Below are positions 9,014-17,747 of a stretch of 64,000 bases of DNA, one piece after another (position 1 is the stretch's first letter; every line of letters starts with the position of its first letter). Under the pieces are notes generated by a model, which saw only the letters and a program-made list of their open reading frames with translations, was not told the DNA's origin and did not search any database. Source of the stretch: B1 sp044370475 (GTDB lineage Bacteria > Bacteroidota > Bacteroidia > UKL13-3); the NCBI GenBank assembly GCA_044370475.1, contig JBILVK010000006.1:1-64000 (forward strand), read 5' to 3'. Made by a program: the position numbers and the translations under genes.

Positions 9014-10143
9014 GATAATTCTCTTTCTTTCCAAGTATAGGTTTTTATGTTTGCCCAAATGCCTATCACAATTACATAAATAATATGAAAGGGCTGAACC
9101 AATGGCAGCAACAAAAGCAATTGGGTCTCCCTAAAAAACCTTAAAACAACACCCAACATGAGTCCTTCTGCCAACATTTTAACTCCAAATTGAACCCCTA
9201 AAATCTGCCAAAATTGAGGGTCCCAAAAGCCCAAAATTAAATTGATAGGCATGCTTAAATTATAAAAATATGCACCTACTAAAATAGCAGTAATAAACCT
9301 GTTTTCGTACTTGGTACTTTTAGACACCCATCTCCTTCTTTGTTGCGCAAGCGCACTAATGGTGGCATTGGGCGAGGTGCTTACTACTGCCCTAAAGTCT
9401 TTTAAAAAGGCTACTTCATTGGGCACTTCTTTAAATACTTTATGCAATAAATACTCATCGTCGCCACTGGCAATATGTTCATTGCCTGTATATCCTTCCA
9501 CTTGTTCAAAAATAGATTTAGTGAAAATCAAATTTGCTGCGCTGCACATATTAGGGTTCTTTAATTGAATAGCTGCGCCACCAATGCCAACTAAACCGGC
9601 AAACTCGAGCGACTGTGCCTTTTCAAAGAAATTGCCTGAACCAAAAAACACCGGGGCATATATAAATTGGACCTCTTGCTTTTGAATAAATTCATCGATG
9701 GCCATTAACCACTTTTCACCTCTGGTACAATCGGCATCTGTTAATACAATATAAGGATGATTAGCCAGTGAAACAGCATTGGTAATGCTATCTTTTTTAC
9801 CTGCTATATTAAAGTCGTTGGCAGTAATGAGTCGTAAATTTGCTTGAGGATATTGTTGCTGAATTTGTTTCACCAAGCCACTTGTATTGTCTGTAGAATG
9901 ATCGTCTAATACCAGCACTTCAATTAGCTGTGCAGGATAATCTTGATTAAGTATTCCTTTGATGCATTCTTCAATATATAGGGCTTCATTTCTGGCTGGC
10001 ACCAATATGGAGAATGCGTGCTTTGGTTCAGACCGAACAGAAGGTTTTTGATTGGGTATAAGGAGCCACCCCATAAAATAAATGAGGATGAGAAAGGCAT
10101 ATCCCAAGGCCAATAAATAGCAAAATATTTCCCAATAACTCAT
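9010..10143 (-). CDS. membrane glycosyltransferase family 2
   Basis: 377 aa. One N-terminal membrane helix precedes a GT-A catalytic domain with FSILVPARNEA, VLVLDDHSTDNT, the DADC nucleotide-sugar/metal motif, a GDDEYL acceptor-site motif and QQRRRW. The last equals the QxxRW motif of processive GT2 enzymes. Three more membrane helices follow near the C terminus. It probably makes a cell-envelope or exopolysaccharide glycan, or a glycolipid. It overlaps the flippase-like gene by 4 bp and the following small gene by 4 bp, so the three are translated together, which fits transport or synthesis of one glycolipid. Confidence 0.85.
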   Translation of the reverse strand: MSYWEIFCYLLALGYAFLILIYFMGWLLIPNQKPSVRSEPKHAFSILVPARNEALYIEECIKGILNQDYPAQLIEVLVLDDHSTDNTSGLVKQIQQQYPQANLRLITANDFNIAGKKDSITNAVSLANHPYIVLTDADCTRGEKWLMAIDEFIQKQEVQFIYAPVFFGSGNFFEKAQSLEFAGLVGIGGAAIQLKNPNMCSAANLIFTKSIFEQVEGYTGNEHIASGDDEYLLHKVFKEVPNEVAFLKDFRAVVSTSPNATISALAQQRRRWVSKSTKYENRFITAILVGAYFYNLSMPINLILGFWDPQFWQILGVQFGVKMLAEGLMLGVVLRFFRETQLLLLLPLVQPFHIIYVIVIGIWANIKTYTWKERELS

Positions 10144-11084
10144 GTGCGAACTTTATAAATAAAATACATGCCTAGCATGGCTGGAAACAACATATTTACC
10201 ATCCATAAACTATAGGCAGATAACAAAATGCCTTCGTGGTTATTGCTAAACAGGGTGAAAAACATCAATGCACTGGCGCCTCTGAGTCCTATCTCTAATA
10301 GCAAGAAAGAGGGCACAACAGATTGCACGCAAAAGGTTCCTATGATACATGCAAAGGCCGCTTCTAAAGGCAATTCCACTTGAAAAAAATGCAACAGCAA
10401 AAAATACTGGAGCAAAAACACCGTATACCTTACAAAGGAAAGGGCAAGAATATAGAGGAGTTTTTGGGTGTTAAATTCGCCAAAAACATCTACGTATTTT
10501 TCAAATTTTTGAACCCATTTCAGGTGCTTAAGTTTGGCGTAAATCCAACCTAACTTTAAATAAGCTGCAATAAACAAGCCCACTAAAACTAAACTCAATG
10601 GCAGAATAAATCCTTGCGTTACCAAAGTGCCCGTGAAATATAAAAGCGAAAACAAACCAAAAAACAAGGTCACAATCACCTGGGCGGTATGGCCAATAAC
10701 TGTAACCAATGAACCCCTAAACTTATTCATCACCTCGAGGTGAATAACCCTGCCTGCAAAATCACCAATTTGGTTAGGCGTAATTACGCTCAAGGTTACG
10801 CCAGAAAAAACGGCCTTCACCGAGGTACTAAAATCTATGGGTTCAAAATTATCAATTAAAAATTTCCATTTCACAGATTCTAAGCCCCAATTCACAAACA
10901 TCAAAAGAATTGCTGCTGCCAAAAAGTACCAAGCCCCTACATCTCTGGACAAATTATACTTCTCAAAAAGCGAATTAATGTGGTAGGCATAAAATAGTTT
11001 ATACACTATAAATCCTGTTACTACCAACAGCAGAAGCACTTTGAGCGTTTTTATTACAGCTTTATATGTATGGGTTTGAAACAA
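10140..11084 (-). CDS. flippase-like integral membrane protein (LPG synthase TM-domain family)
   Basis: 314 aa with about eight hydrophobic helices. It matches the lysylphosphatidylglycerol-synthase transmembrane / UPF0104 family, with VNWGLESVKWKFL, FSGVTLSVITPNQIGDFAGRV and SFLLLEIGLRGASAL. Members are thought to move lipids or lipid-linked sugars across the inner membrane. The only usable start in frame is TTG at 11084. The preceding in-frame codons reach a stop at 11094-11096 without any ATG, and the next Met lies deep inside the protein. It overlaps the GT2 gene by 4 bp. Confidence 0.75.
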   Translation of the reverse strand: MFQTHTYKAVIKTLKVLLLLVVTGFIVYKLFYAYHINSLFEKYNLSRDVGAWYFLAAAILLMFVNWGLESVKWKFLIDNFEPIDFSTSVKAVFSGVTLSVITPNQIGDFAGRVIHLEVMNKFRGSLVTVIGHTAQVIVTLFFGLFSLLYFTGTLVTQGFILPLSLVLVGLFIAAYLKLGWIYAKLKHLKWVQKFEKYVDVFGEFNTQKLLYILALSFVRYTVFLLQYFLLLHFFQVELPLEAAFACIIGTFCVQSVVPSFLLLEIGLRGASALMFFTLFSNNHEGILLSAYSLWMVNMLFPAMLGMYFIYKVRT

Positions 11085-11146
11085 AGGATTACATTAACTA
11101 TGTTTGACAAAATAACGCATACCAAACTCCTAAACCAAATTCGATT

Positions 11147-11755
11147 TTGAATAAACCCAAAACTGTTAAAGAAAGAATCATTCTGGGAATCGATCCGGGT
11201 ACCACCATCATGGGCTATGGCATCATTCATACGTTTGGTAAAAGGGCAGAAGTGGTTACGCTTGGAGTGCTTAAATTGGATAAGTATGCCGACTATGCCA
11301 TGAAGCTTAAAAAAATCTTTGAGAGAACGGTTGGACTCATAGATGAATTTCACCCAGATGAATTAGCCATTGAGGCGCCTTTTTTTGGAAAGAACGTGCA
11401 AAGTATGCTTAAGCTGGGCAGAGCGCAAGGAGTGGCCATTGCAGCAGCTATGAGCAGAGAATTAACCGTCAATGAATATGCGCCTAAAAAAATAAAATTG
11501 GCCGTAACAGGTAATGGAAATGCAAGCAAAGAACAGGTGGCAAGCCTCCTGCAAAAACAGCTTAACTTTGAATTCGACAAGCAATATTATGACGCAACAG
11601 ATGGACTAGCTGCGGCCTATTGTCATTTTACGCAAAACGACATAATCCCAGCAGCAGCAAGCAAGCCCAGTAAAATTCCAGCAAAGAAAAAAGCCTCCTC
11701 ATGGGAAGCTTTTGTCAATAATAATCCAGATAAAATAAAGAAAAAACTTAGCTAG
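11147..11755 (+). CDS. ruvC: Holliday junction resolvase RuvC
   Basis: 202 aa, slightly longer than the usual 170-190. The RNase H-like fold carries the four expected acidic residues: Asp16 in GIDPGTT, Glu76 in AIEAPFFGKN, and Asp149 and Asp152 in YDATDGLAAAYCH. RuvC cuts Holliday junctions symmetrically together with RuvAB. The start must be TTG at 11147, since the upstream frame has no ATG before its stop and the next ATG lies after the first catalytic residue. A lysine-rich tail of about 40 residues (SKIPAKKKASSWEAF) follows the catalytic domain. Its stop overlaps the stop of the convergent HIT gene. Confidence 0.92.
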   Translation: MNKPKTVKERIILGIDPGTTIMGYGIIHTFGKRAEVVTLGVLKLDKYADYAMKLKKIFERTVGLIDEFHPDELAIEAPFFGKNVQSMLKLGRAQGVAIAAAMSRELTVNEYAPKKIKLAVTGNGNASKEQVASLLQKQLNFEFDKQYYDATDGLAAAYCHFTQNDIIPAAASKPSKIPAKKKASSWEAFVNNNPDKIKKKLS

Positions 11756-12144
11756 AAACTGCCTGCAATTCTATTCGCAATTTCTACCATTTCTAAAGAT
11801 TCTAATTTCAATTTAGGATTGGCAAAATTCATTTCTTCCATCTTAGAAAAAGGAATCAAATGTATATGTGCATGCGGCACTTCCAATCCCATTACACATA
11901 CTCCTACCCTGTCGCAATTCATTGCCTTTTTAATCGCTAACGCGGTTAACCTCGCAAACTCTAGTAATTTATTATATTCGGTCTGATCCAAATCAAACAA
12001 GTAATCTACCTCTCGCTTTGGTATCACCAATGTATGGCCTTTTGTAAGCGGACTAATATCCAAAAAAGCAAGATGAAATTCGTCCTCAGCTACTTTATAA
12101 CATGGAATTTCACCTGCAACAATTTTAGAAAATATACTCGCCAT
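11752..12144 (-). CDS. HIT-family nucleotide hydrolase/transferase
   Basis: 130 aa, the standard size. The signature HAHIHLIPF is the HIT motif (His-x-His-x-His), with the middle His as the nucleophile on the alpha-phosphate. The N terminus IFSKIVAGEIPCYKVAEDE and DISPLTKGHTLVIPKRE are typical of the HinT/Fhit-like bacterial branch. Substrates are probably nucleoside phosphoramidates or dinucleoside polyphosphates. It sits 3 bp downstream of greA on the same strand, a pairing that fits co-transcription. Its stop codon shares the CTAG tetranucleotide with the ruvC stop. Confidence 0.9.
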   Translation of the reverse strand: MASIFSKIVAGEIPCYKVAEDEFHLAFLDISPLTKGHTLVIPKREVDYLFDLDQTEYNKLLEFARLTALAIKKAMNCDRVGVCVMGLEVPHAHIHLIPFSKMEEMNFANPKLKLESLEMVEIANRIAGSF

Positions 12145-12147
12145 TGC

Positions 12148-12624
12148 TTATAGAGTAATTTCTAACACTTCAAGTTTAATGCTACCTGCAGGCACTGTAA
12201 CTTCGCAAACATCCCCAATTTTCTTGTTCATTAAACCAAGGCCAATTGGCGATTTAAAAGAGATTTTACCTGTCTTTAAATCCGCTTCCTTTTCATTCAC
12301 CAAAGTGTACCAAATTTCCTTTTTAGAATTATGATTTAATACCCTCACCTTGGTAAGCATCATAACTGTATTCGCATTCAATTTACTTTCATCAATAATT
12401 CTAGAAACAGAAAGTAAGTTTTCCATTTTAGAAATTTTTGCCTCCAATAATCCTTGATCTTCCTTTGCAGCATGATACTCTGCATTTTCACTCAAATCTC
12501 CTTTGTCTCTTGCATCTGCAATTTGCTTGGTAATAAAAGGACGTTGAACATACTTTAAATCGTATATCTCTGCCTTTAATTTCTCCATTCCATCCTTTGT
12601 CAAGTAGTTAATCTCTGCTGCCAT
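12148..12624 (-). CDS. greA: transcription elongation factor GreA
   Basis: 158 aa when started at the ATG at 12624 (MAAEINYLTKDGMEKL), the canonical GreA N terminus. The frame extends 48 bp further upstream, but those residues resemble leader rather than protein. The N-terminal coiled coil contains the acidic tip region (DARDKGDLSENAEYHAAKE) that reaches into the RNA polymerase secondary channel and triggers cleavage of backtracked RNA. The C-terminal FKBP-like domain ends with SPIGLGLMNKKIGD. The HIT gene follows directly, forming a two-gene unit. Confidence 0.93.
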   Translation of the reverse strand: MAAEINYLTKDGMEKLKAEIYDLKYVQRPFITKQIADARDKGDLSENAEYHAAKEDQGLLEAKISKMENLLSVSRIIDESKLNANTVMMLTKVRVLNHNSKKEIWYTLVNEKEADLKTGKISFKSPIGLGLMNKKIGDVCEVTVPAGSIKLEVLEITL

Positions 12625-12653
12625 AATTCTTCTATTGTTAACGTAATAAAAAC

Positions 12654-12689
12654 AAAAGAAACGTTCCGCCAAGGCGAAACGTTTCTTTT
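12654..12689. terminator. intrinsic terminator hairpin
   Basis: Arms at 12654-12670 and 12673-12689 (outer part AAAAGAAACGTT, inner part GCC/GGC) pair over 17 bp with one mismatch and a 2-nt apparent loop. On the minus strand it follows the PorV/Q-family gene and is followed by a T-rich run. It separates that unit from greA-HIT, and its outer A/T sides may also act on the other strand. Confidence 0.8.
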
Positions 12690-12715
12690 ATGTAAATACA
12701 AATATAGTATAAATA

Positions 12716-13846
12716 TTATCCTTTTTTACCTCCAACTGTTAGTCTAATACCAACGGTGTGCATACCACTAAAAATTCTAGTAGGCGCATAGGCATAATCA
12801 ATGGCCATTGAAGTACCATTTTTAGATATTGGCAATTGGAAAGTTGCTCCAGCCCATAATCCATAAACTGGATTCATGTACTGTGGATCTGCCATTTCTT
12901 TCGTAAACAATTGATTGTCGCCAGTAACATTATATGCCACCCTTAACATCGCCAATTCTTTGTAAGCATACTCAGCACCAAATCCGTAAACATTAGACTG
13001 AAAAGCATTATAATTAAAGTTAAAAGAACCCGTTAACCTGTGGTAATAAGTGTCTGCAGTTTGGTCTAAACGCATATCATAACCCAAACCAATATTTACC
13101 AAGGTTGGCAAGTTAAATTTGTCGGCAGAAAAATATGCTTTACGATCGGCTCCTGTTTGAGAGTTAATGGCACGGAATGAAAGTCCAGAACCTCTGTAAG
13201 TAAGATCGGGACCAATATTACGCATAGAAATACCCAACCTAAAATCTTCTTTCTTAATCTTGTTTTTCTCTTTCTTAGGATTTAAAGCTGTTTGGTATTG
13301 AACACCAAAATCAAAAGCTATTCCTTGTGCTTTCACATCCTGAATACCCTCAGAAATCAACCTCAATAAAAAACCTCCAGTGATACTGTTAGAGAATTTT
13401 TTGGCATAAGATGCACCAATGTTTACTACTTGCGGACTAAATGTTGGCAAGGTACCATCTGGGTTATCATAAGTGGTAATTGGAATACTTCCAAAGTCCC
13501 ACGAAGAGAATCCAAGGCCAATTACCCCACCATCGCCATTTTCTCCTACTGCCTGAGCCAAACCAAAGTTATTGACAAAAACACCTGAACCTTGTAAGAA
13601 ACTCATGCGCGAAAAAGCAACATCTGTTTTGGTGGTATACGCCAAACCGGCAATGTTCAAGTTAAAGGATTCTATTCCACGAACAGATGCAGTATTAGCA
13701 CCACCATATCCCGCACTCCTGGCGTATGGATTAATATTCAATTGAGTAGCACCCGCTCCTCCCGAACGATCAGGATTTCCTCCGAATACTTGGCTGCTAA
13801 CAAGTAGCATTCCAATTAATCCAAATTTTGTTATAGCTATCTTCAT
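12716..13846 (-). CDS. PorV/PorQ-family outer-membrane beta-barrel protein
   Basis: 376 aa. I start at the ATG at 13846, which gives a clean signal peptide (MKIAITKFGLIGMLLVSSQVFG); the frame extends to 13882. The mature N terminus has the PorV/PorQ pattern: GATQLNINPYARSAGYGGANTA, then a SFNLNIAGLAYTTKTD segment. Barrel strands follow (GVIGLGFSSWDFGSIPITTYDNPDG, LRVAYNVTGDNQLF). Known PorV binds T9SS cargo after translocation and hands it to the PorU sortase, and PorQ is a related component. This copy is not next to porU. It follows a 1277-aa secreted protein that has a T9SS-like end, which suggests a dedicated partner. Confidence 0.75.
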   Translation of the reverse strand: MKIAITKFGLIGMLLVSSQVFGGNPDRSGGAGATQLNINPYARSAGYGGANTASVRGIESFNLNIAGLAYTTKTDVAFSRMSFLQGSGVFVNNFGLAQAVGENGDGGVIGLGFSSWDFGSIPITTYDNPDGTLPTFSPQVVNIGASYAKKFSNSITGGFLLRLISEGIQDVKAQGIAFDFGVQYQTALNPKKEKNKIKKEDFRLGISMRNIGPDLTYRGSGLSFRAINSQTGADRKAYFSADKFNLPTLVNIGLGYDMRLDQTADTYYHRLTGSFNFNYNAFQSNVYGFGAEYAYKELAMLRVAYNVTGDNQLFTKEMADPQYMNPVYGLWAGATFQLPISKNGTSMAIDYAYAPTRIFSGMHTVGIRLTVGGKKG

Positions 13847-13882
13847 ATTACTATTTTTTTTCAAGTTAATAATGACATCCAA

Positions 13883-16800
13883 TTAGAATGTATCAAAATC
13901 CGCTGGACGCATAATTCCAAACCATTTAATCACTCTTTCACCAATTCCATCTGCATACACATGTACCAAATAAACACCACTCGAAATAGGCACATTTGCA
14001 TCATTTTTCAAATCCCACTCTAAATAGGTTTTGCTATCATCATCTTTCTTAACTCTTCTTACCAAGAAACCACTTTGTGTATAGATAGAAACCACACATT
14101 TCTTAGGAAGGTTAATGATTCTTACACGTGTGTCTAATTGATTGCCTGGATCTTCATAACCAGCATAAGCATAATAAGGATTTGGTGTTAAAGAAACCAT
14201 ATCTAAAGCATTCTTTCCAATCTCTTTGGTGCCAATTGTTGGTGCCAAATCAGTAGTAGAGAAAGTGTATAACGGCAAGCTATCATTCACAGATGCACCA
14301 TCTAAAGGCGCTAATTTAGCATATGGACGCTTCACGTTAATATTGATTTTCACCTCGCATGGAATTCCTCCACCATTGGTAGTTAAATCACCCAATACTG
14401 TTTTTGGAGTAACCAATGTCATACTCACCCACATAGCTTGTGAATACAAATAACGCAAGTTAATAGGCTGTCCATTTTCAACTTTGGTTAACAATTCATT
14501 GTAGCTGGCGCCTTCGTCATACCTAGGTCCTCTGTATAACACTGTACCAGACAATTTAAATGGTTTTGACCCCATTACATAAATATGATGCTTACCACCC
14601 ATTTTATAGTCCAAACCAGCCATTGTTTGAGTCACCAAGGTGCTTGTTGGATTCCAAACCATATCTGTTCCATTTTCCAATGGCAGCGACGAATCTTCAG
14701 CAAACATCATGTTTAAGCGCTCTCCAGTTTCTTTGTTAATTGCATAACCAGGGAACCAACCCATTCCATTTCCAGTTCCATCTGGTTTGCCATCTTTACC
14801 TACCGATGGAGATCTTCTCCTGTTCATTTTAGGAGCATTACCAACGTTTAAGGCAGTGTTTTCACCCGCTTCAATCACCACACAACGAGACCATTTTGTC
14901 TTGTCTGGAGTTATCACAACCAAAACACTTCTTAAATCAGACAATGGATTGTCTGTAGAATAACCACCAGTACCTGCAGCCCAAGCTGGACCATAAGTTG
15001 GTTGTGGACTAACAGCCCTTGCAGCTAATGAATAAGGAGCCCAAGTTCCTTCAACAACTTTATTGTATTGTCTTCTAGGGTCAATTGGACGTTTAGCAGT
15101 ACCTACTGCTTCTGCAAAATCATGCTCATATGGATTGGTAAATCCAGGAGTTCCTGTATTTCCAGCCCTGATCCAATTAAATGGAACCAATGAAGCCATC
15201 TCATCTGAGATACCTGGTAACCATTCGTTGGTAGGATCTGAATATTCTTTGGTAGAAGATAAGAATCCATTGGCGTCATCATTGATATTGTCTGGCTGAC
15301 CAGGACCTACCACTTGATTTACAGAAATACTCAAACCTAATTCTGCAAACAATTGCTCGTTTCTGTTTGCAATATTGGTCTCACCATAATATTTGGCACC
15401 CGTTTCTAAATTGGTTAAAATCCATTTTGTAGAATCTGCAGTTAAGCTATCCGCTTTTACAGATGAAGCCGAAGAATCTCTTAACCTTAATTCAAAATTT
15501 GAACTTGGAACTTTAAATGGATCTACTACTTTAATAATCACAGGTCCACTACCTCTAGCATAAGTTGGAGTTGGAACGTAATAAGGAGTAAGTAATGCTT
15601 TTTCTATGGTAGCTTGACTTAATAACAAGGCATTACCAGAGTTGCCAATACCTTCGTATTTGGTGATCTCAGGACCATCGCCCCAGAAAGTATTCAAATT
15701 AGTTCCTTGGTTATGTGGAGTTGGTTTGTGTGGTACACCTCCCCAAACTTTAATTGCAGTACCATCTAACATTTTACGTCCAGCTAAATATTGTGTTGCG
15801 TCTACAGAACAGTTAGTAGCACTTGCATAAGCAACCAATAGGTAATAGTAATTTTGAAAGTTTACCAAAGTAGGATCAGATAAGGTAGAGAATGCATCTT
15901 TCGTAATTTTAATACTATGTCTTACACCTTTGTCTTCTCCAGATACCATGATTTTTTTCACTGAACCCAAATCTGGATCATTCACCATGTTTACCATCAA
16001 TCCATTACCATCTTGTACATCGCACTGAGCTACTAAACGAGCTTCCTCCGTATTGTATAAATCACTTGGAGTAGAATTTCTCTTTAATTGAAAAATTTGA
16101 TACCCTTGAAATTTATAATTTGTCTTATTTGAGCATAAGCCTGCAGATGAATCACGGTAAGACTCTGTAACCTGATAATTGGTAATATTCAAAATCAACT
16201 CTCTATCTAACTCAACAACATCAATGGTTGGAACCCTTGGTCCGTCCACAATATTGAAGTTGTTTTTATAAAGAACATAAGCTTTATCTGAAGCTTCTTT
16301 TAACAAGTTAAATGAACCTGTAGCACCTCCTGTAGTAGCACGTGCCCAAACAACTGCAACAGTTACCTCATTTTTTGAACCAGGCAATAAACTAAATGTA
16401 CCTGCAGTTTGTAAAAAACGTCTATCACCAGGATTATTTCCTGCAATACGCTCTGTCCAATCAGCTCTTCCAGCTGGATCTGTTTTACCAGGGAACATAA
16501 AACTAGCTGTATCTGTACCTCCACGACCATTACCACCGTAAGTGATATTTAAACCATCTTTCCAACGTCCATTCAAGTAATTCCAATAGTGCTCAGGACG
16601 TGATGGGTTTCCTGTTACAGAGAAGTCATTATTGTAATATACAAATTTTGTTAAACCAATTTCTGAGGTATCTGATCCTACGATGCGACTTGGACCTTCA
16701 AAGAAGTTTACTCCCACACTTGGTGGATTTAAACCGTATCCTAAAATACCCTCATCGTTATCATCTCCATTGTAGCAAATACCTAAGTTTCTTTTCACAT

Positions 16801-17716
16801 CGCACTCAACATAGTCATCAGAGTAGTTACCTAAATCGGCATCAACCCACTGACCAAAAATACAGCTATCAATTGTCTCTGTACTTCTATTATAGATAGT
16901 AGTACGATAGAATGTCATGTTGTTAATTTCATCATTGGTAGAATATGCAAAACTTTGTGTATGCAATTCTAATCCAATTGGTAAACCTTCCGATTCAGAG
17001 TGAATATTACCTTTATCATTGTAAATAGTATACAACATCATATCAGGAATATTGCTCAATACATTATGGTCGAACGAAGGGAAATCACCTTCTTTATACT
17101 CATAAAGACCATTATTGTTCATGTCGTAAAATGGAGCTAAATACTGAGCTTCACCTAAACCATCCAATATGGGATTTCCTGGCCATGTAGCAATTCCATC
17201 AATTGGATTGTCCCAAAGCGATTGATTATTGGTAAATTCTTCAATTTCAGCTAAAGTAACCTTCCAAATTTTATCATACGATTTACAACGTGCTGCAGAA
17301 ATGGAAGCCGAACCATCAATTTGTAAAGCACCTGGGTAATAGTCATTACCACTTTGGCGATAGGTTTGAGCAGCAATTCTTAAATTTCCTTGGGTAATTC
17401 CACCAATCCACAAAGCACCAGAAAACAAAGAATGCTTAGATGTTTGTCCAGATTCTACCTTTGGTACTTCGTAACGGGCATTTTGTAAATTCCACCAAAC
17501 ATCCCCTCCATTTAAAATGGTAGTACGAACGTTATTCAAATCTAAATCCTTTTGTTGAGTTGCAGCAGCACAACCCGCACCCATCTTTGCTAAGGATGGC
17601 TTAGAGGTCTTTTTTAGCTGACCAATATTCTCCTTTGCCATACCTGCCTGCCCAAACACTAACATTGCGGCAGCAAAGGCAAATGATTTTACAATTCCAA
17701 ATGTATATTTTTTCAT
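13883..17716 (-). CDS. giant secreted protein with C-terminal sorting-like domain
   Basis: 1277 aa with a signal peptide (MKKYTFGIVKSFAFAAAMLVFGQAGMAKE). I recognise no enzyme. The protein is rich in Asn, Gly, aromatic and Pro residues and reads as repeated beta-structure (FSGALWIGGITQG, YDMNNNGLYEYKEGDFPS, VTVAVVWARATTGG). The Asp/Asn-rich DMNNNGLYEYKEGD could be a calcium-binding loop. The end (PKKCVVSIYTQSGFLVRRVKK, then DANVPISSGVYLVHVY) resembles a FlgD-Ig/T9SS type A domain without the classical YPNP start, although NPYYAYAGYE may stand in for it. It lies between a large TonB receptor and a PorV/Q-family gene on one strand. It is probably a surface protein secreted by T9SS. Confidence 0.65.
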   Translation of the reverse strand: MKKYTFGIVKSFAFAAAMLVFGQAGMAKENIGQLKKTSKPSLAKMGAGCAAATQQKDLDLNNVRTTILNGGDVWWNLQNARYEVPKVESGQTSKHSLFSGALWIGGITQGNLRIAAQTYRQSGNDYYPGALQIDGSASISAARCKSYDKIWKVTLAEIEEFTNNQSLWDNPIDGIATWPGNPILDGLGEAQYLAPFYDMNNNGLYEYKEGDFPSFDHNVLSNIPDMMLYTIYNDKGNIHSESEGLPIGLELHTQSFAYSTNDEINNMTFYRTTIYNRSTETIDSCIFGQWVDADLGNYSDDYVECDVKRNLGICYNGDDNDEGILGYGLNPPSVGVNFFEGPSRIVGSDTSEIGLTKFVYYNNDFSVTGNPSRPEHYWNYLNGRWKDGLNITYGGNGRGGTDTASFMFPGKTDPAGRADWTERIAGNNPGDRRFLQTAGTFSLLPGSKNEVTVAVVWARATTGGATGSFNLLKEASDKAYVLYKNNFNIVDGPRVPTIDVVELDRELILNITNYQVTESYRDSSAGLCSNKTNYKFQGYQIFQLKRNSTPSDLYNTEEARLVAQCDVQDGNGLMVNMVNDPDLGSVKKIMVSGEDKGVRHSIKITKDAFSTLSDPTLVNFQNYYYLLVAYASATNCSVDATQYLAGRKMLDGTAIKVWGGVPHKPTPHNQGTNLNTFWGDGPEITKYEGIGNSGNALLLSQATIEKALLTPYYVPTPTYARGSGPVIIKVVDPFKVPSSNFELRLRDSSASSVKADSLTADSTKWILTNLETGAKYYGETNIANRNEQLFAELGLSISVNQVVGPGQPDNINDDANGFLSSTKEYSDPTNEWLPGISDEMASLVPFNWIRAGNTGTPGFTNPYEHDFAEAVGTAKRPIDPRRQYNKVVEGTWAPYSLAARAVSPQPTYGPAWAAGTGGYSTDNPLSDLRSVLVVITPDKTKWSRCVVIEAGENTALNVGNAPKMNRRRSPSVGKDGKPDGTGNGMGWFPGYAINKETGERLNMMFAEDSSLPLENGTDMVWNPTSTLVTQTMAGLDYKMGGKHHIYVMGSKPFKLSGTVLYRGPRYDEGASYNELLTKVENGQPINLRYLYSQAMWVSMTLVTPKTVLGDLTTNGGGIPCEVKININVKRPYAKLAPLDGASVNDSLPLYTFSTTDLAPTIGTKEIGKNALDMVSLTPNPYYAYAGYEDPGNQLDTRVRIINLPKKCVVSIYTQSGFLVRRVKKDDDSKTYLEWDLKNDANVPISSGVYLVHVYADGIGERVIKWFGIMRPADFDTF

Positions 17717-17747
17717 AATCGATGCTTTTTATATTAAACTATAATAA

